Source: DATAUK01 sp036268295 (GTDB lineage Bacteria; Actinomycetota; Actinomycetes; JAFAQI01). Taken from it: a DNA stretch of 14,375 nt. This document shows, piece after piece, positions 5,775 through 12,155 of the stretch. The notes below the pieces were generated by a model, which saw only the letters and a list, made by a program, of their open reading frames with translations, had not been told where the DNA came from and ran no database searches. The position numbers and the translations under genes are program-made. Numbering within the stretch: position 1 is the first letter of the stretch; each line of letters starts with the position of its first letter. The stretch lies in assembly GCA_036268295.1 (NCBI GenBank), contig DATAUK010000041.1:1-14375 (forward strand), given 5' to 3'.

Positions 5775-7040
5775 CTAGCCGAGCGTGAGCCAGGTCGTGA
5801 CCCGTACGACGCCGTTCGCGGTCACCTTGTGTCTGGCCTGCCACTTGCGCACCGCGCTTTCAGTGCTCGGGCCGTAGCCGCCGTCGACGGCCAGCGACGC
5901 ACCGTGACGGTTGAGAGCCTGCTGAAGCTGGGTGACGGTCCATCCGGTCGCGCCAGGCTTCACCGGGAGCGTCAACCCGGCCACCGGACGCACCGCGACC
6001 GGCATCAGGTCGGTGGTCCACAGCGACTGGACCTGGACGTTCTCCCCGGTCTCGGGCGAGTCGATGATCTTGCCGGCGCCGATGTACATCACGACGTGGT
6101 AGACCGTCGCCGGCTTCGTCACGTCACTGGCGTAGAAGAGCAGGTCGCCGCGCTGGGCCTCGTTGAGCGGCACGGTCTTGCCGGCACCGGCGTACTGCTG
6201 GGCGGCGGTCCGCGGGATCGTCAGCCCGGCATGAAGGTAGGAAGTCATCTGCAGCCCGGAGCAGTCGTAGCCCTTCGGCCCGATGCCACCCCAAACGTAG
6301 GGCTTTCCGAGCTGACGCTTCGCGAACCTGTACGCCTGCAGCGCGACCGGGTTCTTGGTCGTGCCGGGCGCATGGACGAGCCGGCCGGCGAGCGTCGCGA
6401 CCTTCGCCCGGATCTTCTGCTGCGCCTTCTCATCCGCCGGCGGCCGCGGGCCGACAGTGTGGACCGTCGAGCAGACCGGCGTACCGACCAGGTGCAGCGC
6501 CTTCCAGGCGTGTTCGTTGGTGATGCCGGTCGCGTGCAGCTTCGCGGTCCGCTGGACGTTCTCGAGCGCAGTCTTGGTGGCCGAGCCGAACTTCCCGTCG
6601 ACGCTAGTGCCGACCGCGGCTTCGAGCACGGCGACCGCGAGACCGCTCGCACCGGAGGAGAGCGCCGCGCAGCTGATCGGGACCCCACTGCCGGTCACCT
6701 TCTGATGGCACGCCTTCTCACCGACCGCGGCCGGCAGCGCCGCCCAGGTCGCGGCGTCGACGATGCCCGTGACGGCAACGTGATGGGCCTTCTGCCAGGC
6801 CTTCACGGCCTTCTTCGTTGCCGGGCCGAAATCGCCGTCGGCAGTCGTGCCGACGGTCTTCTGAAGCGTCTTGACCGCGGCGCCGGTGGCGCCGGCACTG
6901 ATCGACGCGCAGGTGGTTACCGGCGGAGTCGTTGCAGCGGCCGCAGGGGCGATCGCGGGCAGGCTCAGCGCCGCAATCAGTCCGGCGACCAGAGCACTCG
7001 CCAGGCTGTTTCGGCGGATCCAGGCACTACTCGGCCGCAC
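5775..7040 (-). CDS. Secreted NlpC/P60 peptidoglycan endopeptidase with three PG-binding domains
   Basis: 421 residues. It is expected to cut peptide stems of peptidoglycan outside the membrane. The N-terminus has two Arg, a long Ala/Leu core and a likely cleavage site near AAAA (about 33-36). Two PG_binding_1 repeats follow, about 47-103 (ADGDFGPATKKAVKAWQ) and 128-185 (VDGKFGSATKTALE), and a third lies at the C-terminus, about 362-420 (VDGGYGPSTESAVRKWQ). The NlpC/P60 domain spans about 230-352: Cys260 in YDCSG is the nucleophile, His315 in YHVVMYIG the base, and Asp327 in IIDSPETG sits where the third catalytic residue is usually found. Each N-terminal repeat is flanked by a cysteine pair (44/111 and 124/190), which may form disulfides. 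The GTG start has GGAGG (7051-7047) 6 nt upstream. It is monocistronic, with its own leader of 181 bp upstream and a strong terminator downstream. Confidence 0.93.
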   Translation of the reverse strand: MRPSSAWIRRNSLASALVAGLIAALSLPAIAPAAAATTPPVTTCASISAGATGAAVKTLQKTVGTTADGDFGPATKKAVKAWQKAHHVAVTGIVDAATWAALPAAVGEKACHQKVTGSGVPISCAALSSGASGLAVAVLEAAVGTSVDGKFGSATKTALENVQRTAKLHATGITNEHAWKALHLVGTPVCSTVHTVGPRPPADEKAQQKIRAKVATLAGRLVHAPGTTKNPVALQAYRFAKRQLGKPYVWGGIGPKGYDCSGLQMTSYLHAGLTIPRTAAQQYAGAGKTVPLNEAQRGDLLFYASDVTKPATVYHVVMYIGAGKIIDSPETGENVQVQSLWTTDLMPVAVRPVAGLTLPVKPGATGWTVTQLQQALNRHGASLAVDGGYGPSTESAVRKWQARHKVTANGVVRVTTWLTLG

Positions 7041-7074
7041 GCTCGACCTCCGGGGTTTGGGGAAAAGTCAACTA

Positions 7075-7122
7075 CCGACACTCGGTGTGTCGGCAGGTAC
7101 CCCCTGGTTCCTTGACCCTCAA
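7075..7122 (-). promoter_or_regulatory. Possible promoter and hairpin in the NlpC/P60 leader
   Basis: The 7041-7221 gap upstream of the NlpC/P60 gene is less GC-rich than its surroundings. On the minus strand TTGAGG (7122-7117), a 17-nt spacer and TACCTG (7099-7094) form a moderate promoter. Just downstream is a 7-bp hairpin, CCGACAC/GTGTCGG (7075-7093, 5-nt loop). A second inverted repeat, ACCGTTT/AAACGGT (7157-7163 with 7174-7180), lies further up and could be an operator. I could not match either to a known riboswitch. Confidence 0.3.
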
Positions 7123-7221
7123 GTGGCGACTTTTGTCGGCGATCATGCATGTTTCAACCGTTTCTGCGGCCTCAAACGGTCGATTTGCGCAAGTTTGGCG
7201 GCAGAGTGCGCCAGCGGCTAG

Positions 7222-7731
7222 TTAGGGCAGGTCGGCGCGGTCGAGGGCTGCCGCGAGGTGCGGGACCAGGCCGCTGTCGCCCGCGGCGAGGTCGATCGCG
7301 TACATCAGCTTGCCGCCGCGTACGGCGTACAACCGCCGCTCGGCCGCAACCGTCGGCGCCGTCGGCGTCCGCGCGATCACGTCGCTCGCCAGCTCGACCT
7401 GCTCGCCGGCCGGTCCCGTGGTGACCTCGCCGACCAGCACCTCGGTGATGCCGGTCGGCTTGCTCAACACCAGCTCGACGCTCACCGTGCCATCCTCGGC
7501 AGCCGGGTGCGGCCGCCACCAGCCGGCTTCGGAGTGCAGCCAGCTGCCGTCCTCGATCGAGATCACCCTGGTGGAGTAGGCCAGCCAGGGCGAGCCGTCG
7601 TCGTAGATCCGCAGCTCCTCGGCGTACGGGTAGTCAGGCCCACCGCCTCCGGCGACCGCGCCGACGCCCTCGCCGCGCCAGGTGCCGACCAGGAAGTCCA
7701 GCGGACGGCGGACGTCGTCGAGATCGGTCAT
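7222..7731 (-). CDS. Nitrobindin-like haem-binding beta-barrel protein (DUF1794/THAP4 family)
   Basis: 169 residues, matching the family length of about 160-170. Members form a 10-stranded barrel that binds ferric haem and are reported to scavenge or isomerise peroxynitrite. Signs seen here: the N-terminal LVGTWRGEG stretch (14-22), the central SEAGWWRP (67-74), and the C-terminal MYAIDLAAG...LVPHLAAALDR, where His158 is the expected proximal haem ligand. No signal peptide is present, so it is cytosolic. The ATG at 7731 is 7 nt after the stop of the acyl-CoA dehydrogenase gene, so the two are probably one transcript. The ribosome binding site is weak and translation may depend on coupling. 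Two closely spaced stops (TAA, then TAG) and a weak 5-bp hairpin (7196-7213) follow. The physiological link to the dehydrogenase is unknown. Confidence 0.88.
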   Translation of the reverse strand: MTDLDDVRRPLDFLVGTWRGEGVGAVAGGGGPDYPYAEELRIYDDGSPWLAYSTRVISIEDGSWLHSEAGWWRPHPAAEDGTVSVELVLSKPTGITEVLVGEVTTGPAGEQVELASDVIARTPTAPTVAAERRLYAVRGGKLMYAIDLAAGDSGLVPHLAAALDRADLP

Positions 7732-7738
7732 CGCCGGC

Positions 7739-8881
7739 TCAGCTCTCGCCGAGCAGCAGCCGGCTGATGATCAGCTTCTGGATCTCCGACGTGCCGCCGC
7801 CGATCGAGCCGAGCTTGGCATCGCGCAGCGCCCGCTCGACGCCGAAGTCCCGGAGGTAGCCGTAGCCGCCGTGGATCTGGATCGCGTCGAGCGCGTTTGT
7901 CACGCTGAGCTCGCCGACCAGGTACTTCGCGATCGACGCCTCCATCTGGTGCTCGGCGCCGGTCTGTTTGAGGTACGCCGCGCGATAGACCGCGGTCCGC
8001 ACCGTCTCGAGCCGGATCTTCATCTCGGCGAGCTTGTGCGCGATCGCCTGGAAGTTCGCGATCGGCCGGCCGAACTGCTTGCGGTCCTTGGCATAGGCGA
8101 TCGAGGCGTTCAGCGTCGACTGCATGCCGCCGACCGCGCTCGCGACCATCACGGTGCGCTCCCAGTCGAAGCACTCGAACGCGACGCTCCACAGCGCGTC
8201 ACCCTCGTTGCCGAGCACGCTGTCGCCGGCGACCCGGCAGTCGACCAGCGCGATCTCGGCGGTCGGCGAGGACCGGCAGCCCATCTTGTCGAGCTCGCGG
8301 CCGACCTGGAAGCCGGGGTTTCCGGTATCGACCAGGAATGCGGTCGCACCCTTCTCGCTGGTCTTCGCGAGCACCGTGCAGACGTCGGCAATCGGGCCGT
8401 TGGTGATGAAGATCTTGTTGCCGTTGAGGACCCAGTCATCGCCGTCGCGGACCGCGGTCGTGAGCAGCCCGGCGGCGTCGGAGCCGGCCTCGGGCTCGGT
8501 CGACGCCCACGCCCCGATCATCGAACCGTCGGTCAGGCCCGGCAGCCAGCGCTTCTTCTGCGCCTCGGTGCCGTGCAGCCAGATCGGCACCGCGCCGATC
8601 ACCCAGTGCGCGCCGAGACTGAGGTTGAACCCGCCGTCGTGGCCGCCTTCGGCGATCGCCTCGTTCGCGATGACGCAGTCCATGATCGACGCGCCGGCGC
8701 CGCCGTACTCCGCTGGGATCGGCAGCCCGGCGAGCCCCTGCGCGCCGAGTGACTTCCAGATCTCCGGGTCCCAGCGGCCCTCCTTGTCGCGCTCGCCCGC
8801 GCCAGGAGCGACGGTCGCAGCCGCCCACTCGAGGACGCTGGCCCGGAAGGCCTTCTGTTCGTCAGTCAGCGCAAAGTCCAC
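7739..8881 (-). CDS. Acyl-CoA dehydrogenase family flavoenzyme
   Basis: 380 residues from the GTG at 8881; the frame stays open to 8968, but that would add 29 residues of low-complexity Arg/Ala sequence and run into cysC. It is expected to oxidise an acyl-CoA at the alpha-beta bond with FAD, passing electrons to ETF. Family features include IGAWASTEPEAGSD (122-135), KIFITNG (156-162), the helical C-terminal domain with DRKQFGRPI (266-274), HGGYGYLRDFGVERALRDAK (337-356) and GTSEIQKL (363-370). The Glu of the medium-chain type (I-Y-E-G-T) is replaced here by Gly362. Glu241 in DWERTVM matches the alternative position used by isovaleryl-CoA and long-chain acyl-CoA dehydrogenases, so activity is likely. 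The substrate cannot be told from sequence alone. It is transcribed divergently from cysC and leads the two-gene unit with the nitrobindin-like gene. A poor -10-like CAGACT ends 6 nt upstream of the GTG. Confidence 0.92.
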   Translation of the reverse strand: MDFALTDEQKAFRASVLEWAAATVAPGAGERDKEGRWDPEIWKSLGAQGLAGLPIPAEYGGAGASIMDCVIANEAIAEGGHDGGFNLSLGAHWVIGAVPIWLHGTEAQKKRWLPGLTDGSMIGAWASTEPEAGSDAAGLLTTAVRDGDDWVLNGNKIFITNGPIADVCTVLAKTSEKGATAFLVDTGNPGFQVGRELDKMGCRSSPTAEIALVDCRVAGDSVLGNEGDALWSVAFECFDWERTVMVASAVGGMQSTLNASIAYAKDRKQFGRPIANFQAIAHKLAEMKIRLETVRTAVYRAAYLKQTGAEHQMEASIAKYLVGELSVTNALDAIQIHGGYGYLRDFGVERALRDAKLGSIGGGTSEIQKLIISRLLLGES

Positions 8882-8941
8882 CACCGCAGTCTGCCAGCCG
8901 CCGGTTGCCGCCCGACGCCCGCCCGATCTGATCGCGCGGGC

Positions 8942-8947
8942 TAATCT
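8942..8947 (+). promoter_or_regulatory. -10 element for a leaderless cysC transcript
   Basis: TAATCT matches TAnnnT and ends 7 nt before the ATG at 8955. No Shine-Dalgarno is visible, so the mRNA probably begins at the start codon. No good -35 is found in the GC-rich sequence upstream. Confidence 0.55.
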
Positions 8948-8954
8948 GCCCCGG

Positions 8955-9941
8955 ATGGCCGCCACCACGCTCGACGTCGCTAGGCGCGCGACGCTCGACC
9001 AGGTCCTGATCGGCTTGCTGCCCGCGACCGCGCTGCCCGGCGACGACGGTGAGGTCTACCTCGACGAGGAAGGTACGCCGGTCGCCCGCCGCGAGGCCGG
9101 TGAGATCGTCGCGCTCGGACCAGGTCACTGGCGACGTCCCGGCGACGTCGCGAGCACTTCGCCCGTTGTCGTCGCGATCGACGGCTCGTTGCCGTCCGGC
9201 GCGCTGCCGGCGGGAACACTGCTGCTCCTGCCGGCCGCGGGGATCCGGCCGGACGACGCGCGCCACGCAAGCTGGTCGGCCGCGTGGTCGGCGACGGCCT
9301 CCCAAGTGGTCCCGATCCCGGTCACGGCCGCCGACGCAGTCAGGCGAGCCGACGAGCTGGCGACGGCGTACTCCGCCGGTCCGCGGCTCGACGTCGACCT
9401 CATGTCACAGCCGCGCGGCACGGGCCGCACACTGTTCCTGACCGGTCTGTCCGGCTCGGGCAAGTCGACGATCGCCCGCGCGCTGGTCGAGCAGCTGGCC
9501 GGCGAGCGGACGATCACGTTGCTCGACGGCGACGTGGTCCGCACCCACCTCTCGCGCGGCCTCGGCTTCTCGCGCGAGGACCGTGACCTCAACATCCGTC
9601 GGATCGGCTGGGTCGCGGGCGAGGTGACCAAGCACGGCGGCCTCGCGGTGTGCGCGCCGATCGCGCCGTACGACGAGACCCGGCAGTGGGTCCGGGCCAC
9701 GGTCGAGGCAGCCGGCGGACCAGGGGCATTCGTGCTGGTGTGGATCTCGACCCCGCTCGAGGAGTGCGAGCGCCGCGACGTGAAGGGTCTCTACGCCAAG
9801 GCGCGCGCCGGCGAGATCAAGGGTTTCACCGGCATCGACGATCCCTACGAGGCGCCGCTGGACGCCGATCTGGTGATCGACACGACAACCGTCCCGGTCG
9901 CCTCAGCCGTCGAGCAGATCCTGGCCCTGATCGCGTCCTGA
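8955..9941 (+). CDS. cysC: Adenylylsulfate (APS) kinase with an N-terminal extra domain
   Basis: 328 residues, against about 180-200 for a simple APS kinase. The C-terminal 170 residues phosphorylate APS to PAPS with ATP: P-loop GLSGSGKST (164-172), DGDVVR (191-196), the LSRGLGFSREDRDLNIRR region (199-216) and the lid segment ERRDVKGLYAKARAGEIKGF (272-291) ending FTGIDDPYEAP. In the loop that reads ISPxRxxR in E. coli CysC, this protein has PIAPYDETR (235-243), so Ala237 stands at the site of the phosphorylated serine. The first ~155 residues lack a motif I recognise. EVYLDEEGTPVAR (33-45) and VVPIPVTAAD (118-127) vaguely recall the N-terminal PUA-like domain of ATP sulfurylase, so it may be a relic of a Sat-CysC fusion. 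The ATG has a leaderless-type promoter; longer readings are not supported. It converges on cysQ 17 nt away and belongs functionally with cysDN. Confidence 0.92.
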   Translation: MAATTLDVARRATLDQVLIGLLPATALPGDDGEVYLDEEGTPVARREAGEIVALGPGHWRRPGDVASTSPVVVAIDGSLPSGALPAGTLLLLPAAGIRPDDARHASWSAAWSATASQVVPIPVTAADAVRRADELATAYSAGPRLDVDLMSQPRGTGRTLFLTGLSGSGKSTIARALVEQLAGERTITLLDGDVVRTHLSRGLGFSREDRDLNIRRIGWVAGEVTKHGGLAVCAPIAPYDETRQWVRATVEAAGGPGAFVLVWISTPLEECERRDVKGLYAKARAGEIKGFTGIDDPYEAPLDADLVIDTTTVPVASAVEQILALIAS

Positions 9942-9958
9942 CCGACCGCGCTTGCCGG

Positions 9959-10708
9959 CTACGACGCGAAGGCGACGCCGGCCGCGGCGACGAGCCCGTC
10001 CGCCAGCGACGGATGGCACACGATCAGCTGATCGGTGAGCCGGTTGGGCTTGTTGTAGATCAGCTCGCCGCCACTGAGATCGCTGACCTGCAGGCCGGCC
10101 TTGGCAGCGACCACGACCGGAGCGGCCGAGTCCCATTCCTTCATCGGCCCACTGTGGATGTAGGCGTCGGCCTCACCCAGCAGGATCGACATCGCCTTCA
10201 TCCCAGCACTGCCGATCGGCGTCAGGACGCCGTCGACCTGCTCGGCAACGCTGACGACCCACGCCGGTCGCCGGGTCCGGCTGACTGCGAGCCGCGGCCG
10301 TGACGGTGGTGGTGACAGCGGCGGCAACGGATCCGCGGTTGACAGCGTCATCCCCCGCGCCGGCAACGCCACGGCGCCGTCGGTCAGGCCCCGGCCGCGC
10401 TGCCACAGGGCGACATGAACCGCCCAGTCAGTGCGGCCCGGCTCGCCGAACTCCGTCGTACCGTCCAGCGGATCGATGATCCACAGCCGCTCGGCCTCGT
10501 GCCGCCGAGGATCATCGGCCGACTCCTCGGACAGCACGACATCATCCGGCCGCGCCTGCGCCAGCAACCCCAGCAGATGCGTATTCGCCCGAGCATCCCC
10601 GGCATCTCGCAACGCCCAAGGATCCGAAAACCCCAACTCTTCGCGAAGTGCGAGCAACAACTCACCAGCACTAGTAGCGATATCCCGAGCCAACTCCCCA
10701 TCGGTCAC
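9959..10708 (-). CDS. cysQ: 3'(2'),5'-bisphosphate nucleotidase / inositol-phosphatase family (CysQ)
   Basis: 249 residues, the normal size. CysQ hydrolyses PAP (and PAPS) to AMP, relieving PAP inhibition when PAPS is used; it needs Mg. Metal-site motifs of the family are present: SEES (60-63) with Glu61 and Glu62, WIIDPLDGTTEF (76-87) and EWDSAAP (191-197). An inositol monophosphatase role cannot be excluded, but lying between cysC and cysN strongly favours CysQ. The GTG start at 10708 gives the usual TDGELARDIATSAGELLLALREEL opening; no ribosome binding site is visible, and an upstream 25-codon frame ends in a 4-nt GTGA overlap with it. The first ~45 codons use far more T-ending and TTG codons than the rest of the gene (about 56% GC at third positions by hand count). 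A proline-rich stretch (about 127-137) sits in a loop between the halves. Confidence 0.85.
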   Translation of the reverse strand: MTDGELARDIATSAGELLLALREELGFSDPWALRDAGDARANTHLLGLLAQARPDDVVLSEESADDPRRHEAERLWIIDPLDGTTEFGEPGRTDWAVHVALWQRGRGLTDGAVALPARGMTLSTADPLPPLSPPPSRPRLAVSRTRRPAWVVSVAEQVDGVLTPIGSAGMKAMSILLGEADAYIHSGPMKEWDSAAPVVVAAKAGLQVSDLSGGELIYNKPNRLTDQLIVCHPSLADGLVAAAGVAFAS

Positions 10709-10782
10709 AAGCAGAGCCCGAAACGGTCAAGATCCAAAGCAGCGGCGGCGCCACTCAGCAGCTCGTGTGCTCCGACGCTCAC
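10705..10782 (-). CDS. Possible 25-codon ORF overlapping the cysQ start
   Basis: A GTG at 10782 preceded by AGG (10792-10790) opens a 25-codon frame that ends FGLCL and stops in TGA overlapping the cysQ GTG by 4 nt. Such an overlap would allow translational coupling and would explain why cysQ lacks its own ribosome binding site. The frame continues open into the upstream region, as many do in GC-rich DNA, so it may be accidental. Confidence 0.2.
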   Translation of the reverse strand: MSVGAHELLSGAAAALDLDRFGLCL

Positions 10783-10811
10783 CCGCGCACCTGTCGGCCG
10801 TGGCGGAGGCG

Positions 10812-10847
10812 GGTGTCGGGGCCGAAACGAAGCAAGTGCTCGACACC
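10812..10847 (-). terminator. Weak hairpin between cysN and cysQ
   Basis: A 7-bp inverted repeat (GGTGTCG at 10812-10818, CGACACC at 10841-10847) with a 22-nt loop lies in the 183-bp gap after cysN. It could attenuate read-through from cysDN into cysQ. The loop is long and there is no T-run. Confidence 0.3.
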
Positions 10848-10891
10848 AGCCGACGTAATGGTCGGGAGGTGCGCGATTCGCGGCGCCGTGC

Positions 10892-12133
10892 TCATAGGAG
10901 CATGCCGGCGCCGACCGTCGCGCCGGTCGCCTCGTCGATGACAAGGAACGAGCCGGTCGTACGGTTGCGGCGGTATTCGTCAGCGAACACCGGCTGCGTC
11001 GTCCGCAGCTTGACCCGGCCGATTTCGTTGAGGGACAACGTGTCTGCCGTCTCGTCACGATGCAATGTGTTGACGTCGATCCGGTATTCGAGGTCGCGGA
11101 CCTGGGCCCTGACACTGCGCGTGGTGTGTTTCAGCGCGTACATCCCGCGCACCCTCAGCGGCTCGTCAGCCATCCAGCAGACCATCGCCTCGACGTCCTG
11201 GCTGGCGCGCGGCTGGTTCTGCGGCCGGCAGATCATGTCGCCGCGCGAGATGTCGATGTCGTCGGCCAGCCGGATCGTGACCGACATCGGCGGGTAGGCC
11301 TCGTCGACCGGCCCGTCCGCGGTGTCGATGCTCGCGATCGTGGTCCGCATGCCGCTCTGCAGGACGATGACCTCGTCGCCGGGCTTCATCACGCCGCCGG
11401 CAACCGTGCCGGCATAACCGCGATAGTCCGGGTACGCCGATGACTGCGGCCGAATGACGTACTGCACCGGGAAGCGCGCGTCGATCAGGTTGCGGTCACT
11501 CGCGATGTGGACGTCCTCGAGGTGATGCAGCAGCGACGATCCCTCGTACCACGGCATGTTCTCGGACCGATGCACCACGTTGTCGCCATGCAAGGCACTG
11601 ATCGGCAAGAACGACAGGTCGCCGATGTCGAGCTTGGTCGCAAAGTTGCGGAACTCGTTCTTGATCTTCTCGAAAACGGCCTCGTCATAGTCGACGAGAT
11701 CCATCTTGTTGATGCAGAGCACGATGTGCGGAACCCGCAGCAGCGACGCGAGGAAGGCGTGGCGGCGCGACTGCTCGACGATGCCCTTACGCGCGTCGAT
11801 CAGCACCAGCGCAAGGCTGGCCGTCGAGGCGCCAGTGACCATGTTGCGGGTGTACTGCACGTGGCCCGGGGTGTCGGCGATGATGAACGACCGCTTCGGT
11901 GTCGCGAAGTAGCGGTAGGCAACATCGATCGTGATGCCCTGCTCGCGCTCGGCGCGAAGCCCATCGGTCAGCAGCGCCAGGTTGACGTGCTCGTCGCCGC
12001 GGTCGCGCGAGGTGCGCTCGACCGCCTCGAGTTGGTCTTCGAAGATCGACTTGGTGTCGTAGAGGAGCCGGCCGATCAACGTCGATTTGCCGTCGTCGAC
12101 ACTGCCAGCGGTCGCAAACCTGAGCAGTTCCAT
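10892..12133 (-). CDS. cysN: Sulfate adenylyltransferase large (GTPase) subunit
   Basis: 413 residues, the size of an unfused CysN (CysNC fusions are about 600). It pairs with CysD; GTP hydrolysis drives formation of APS from sulfate and ATP. An EF-Tu-like GTPase domain has the P-loop GSVDDGKST (10-18), the switch GITIDVAYRYF (66-76), DTPGH (87-91) and NKMD (142-145). Beta-barrel domains follow (about 215-413), with IRPQSSAYPDYRGYAG and the closing GSFLVIDEATGATVGAGML typical of the family. The ATG at 12133 is 22 nt after the cysD stop with no strong Shine-Dalgarno; the start MELLRFATAGSVDDGKST leaves the expected few residues before the P-loop. It is second in the cysDN operon. No APS kinase domain is fused to it; that job falls to the separate cysC on the opposite strand. 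Confidence 0.96.
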   Translation of the reverse strand: MELLRFATAGSVDDGKSTLIGRLLYDTKSIFEDQLEAVERTSRDRGDEHVNLALLTDGLRAEREQGITIDVAYRYFATPKRSFIIADTPGHVQYTRNMVTGASTASLALVLIDARKGIVEQSRRHAFLASLLRVPHIVLCINKMDLVDYDEAVFEKIKNEFRNFATKLDIGDLSFLPISALHGDNVVHRSENMPWYEGSSLLHHLEDVHIASDRNLIDARFPVQYVIRPQSSAYPDYRGYAGTVAGGVMKPGDEVIVLQSGMRTTIASIDTADGPVDEAYPPMSVTIRLADDIDISRGDMICRPQNQPRASQDVEAMVCWMADEPLRVRGMYALKHTTRSVRAQVRDLEYRIDVNTLHRDETADTLSLNEIGRVKLRTTQPVFADEYRRNRTTGSFLVIDEATGATVGAGMLL

Positions 12134-12155
12134 CAGTTATCGATCCGTATTGACA

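Noticed and set aside
5679..7115. 478-codon plus-strand open frame opposite the NlpC/P60 gene
   Set aside because: It is low-complexity Arg/Asp/Gly sequence mirrored from a real minus-strand gene with signal peptide and catalytic motifs, and it would run through the terminator hairpin.
8882..8968. Longer acyl-CoA dehydrogenase starting at 8968
   Set aside because: The extra 29 residues are Arg/Ala-rich, unlike the family, and would overlap the start of cysC. The GTG at 8881 gives the usual DFALTDEQ beginning.
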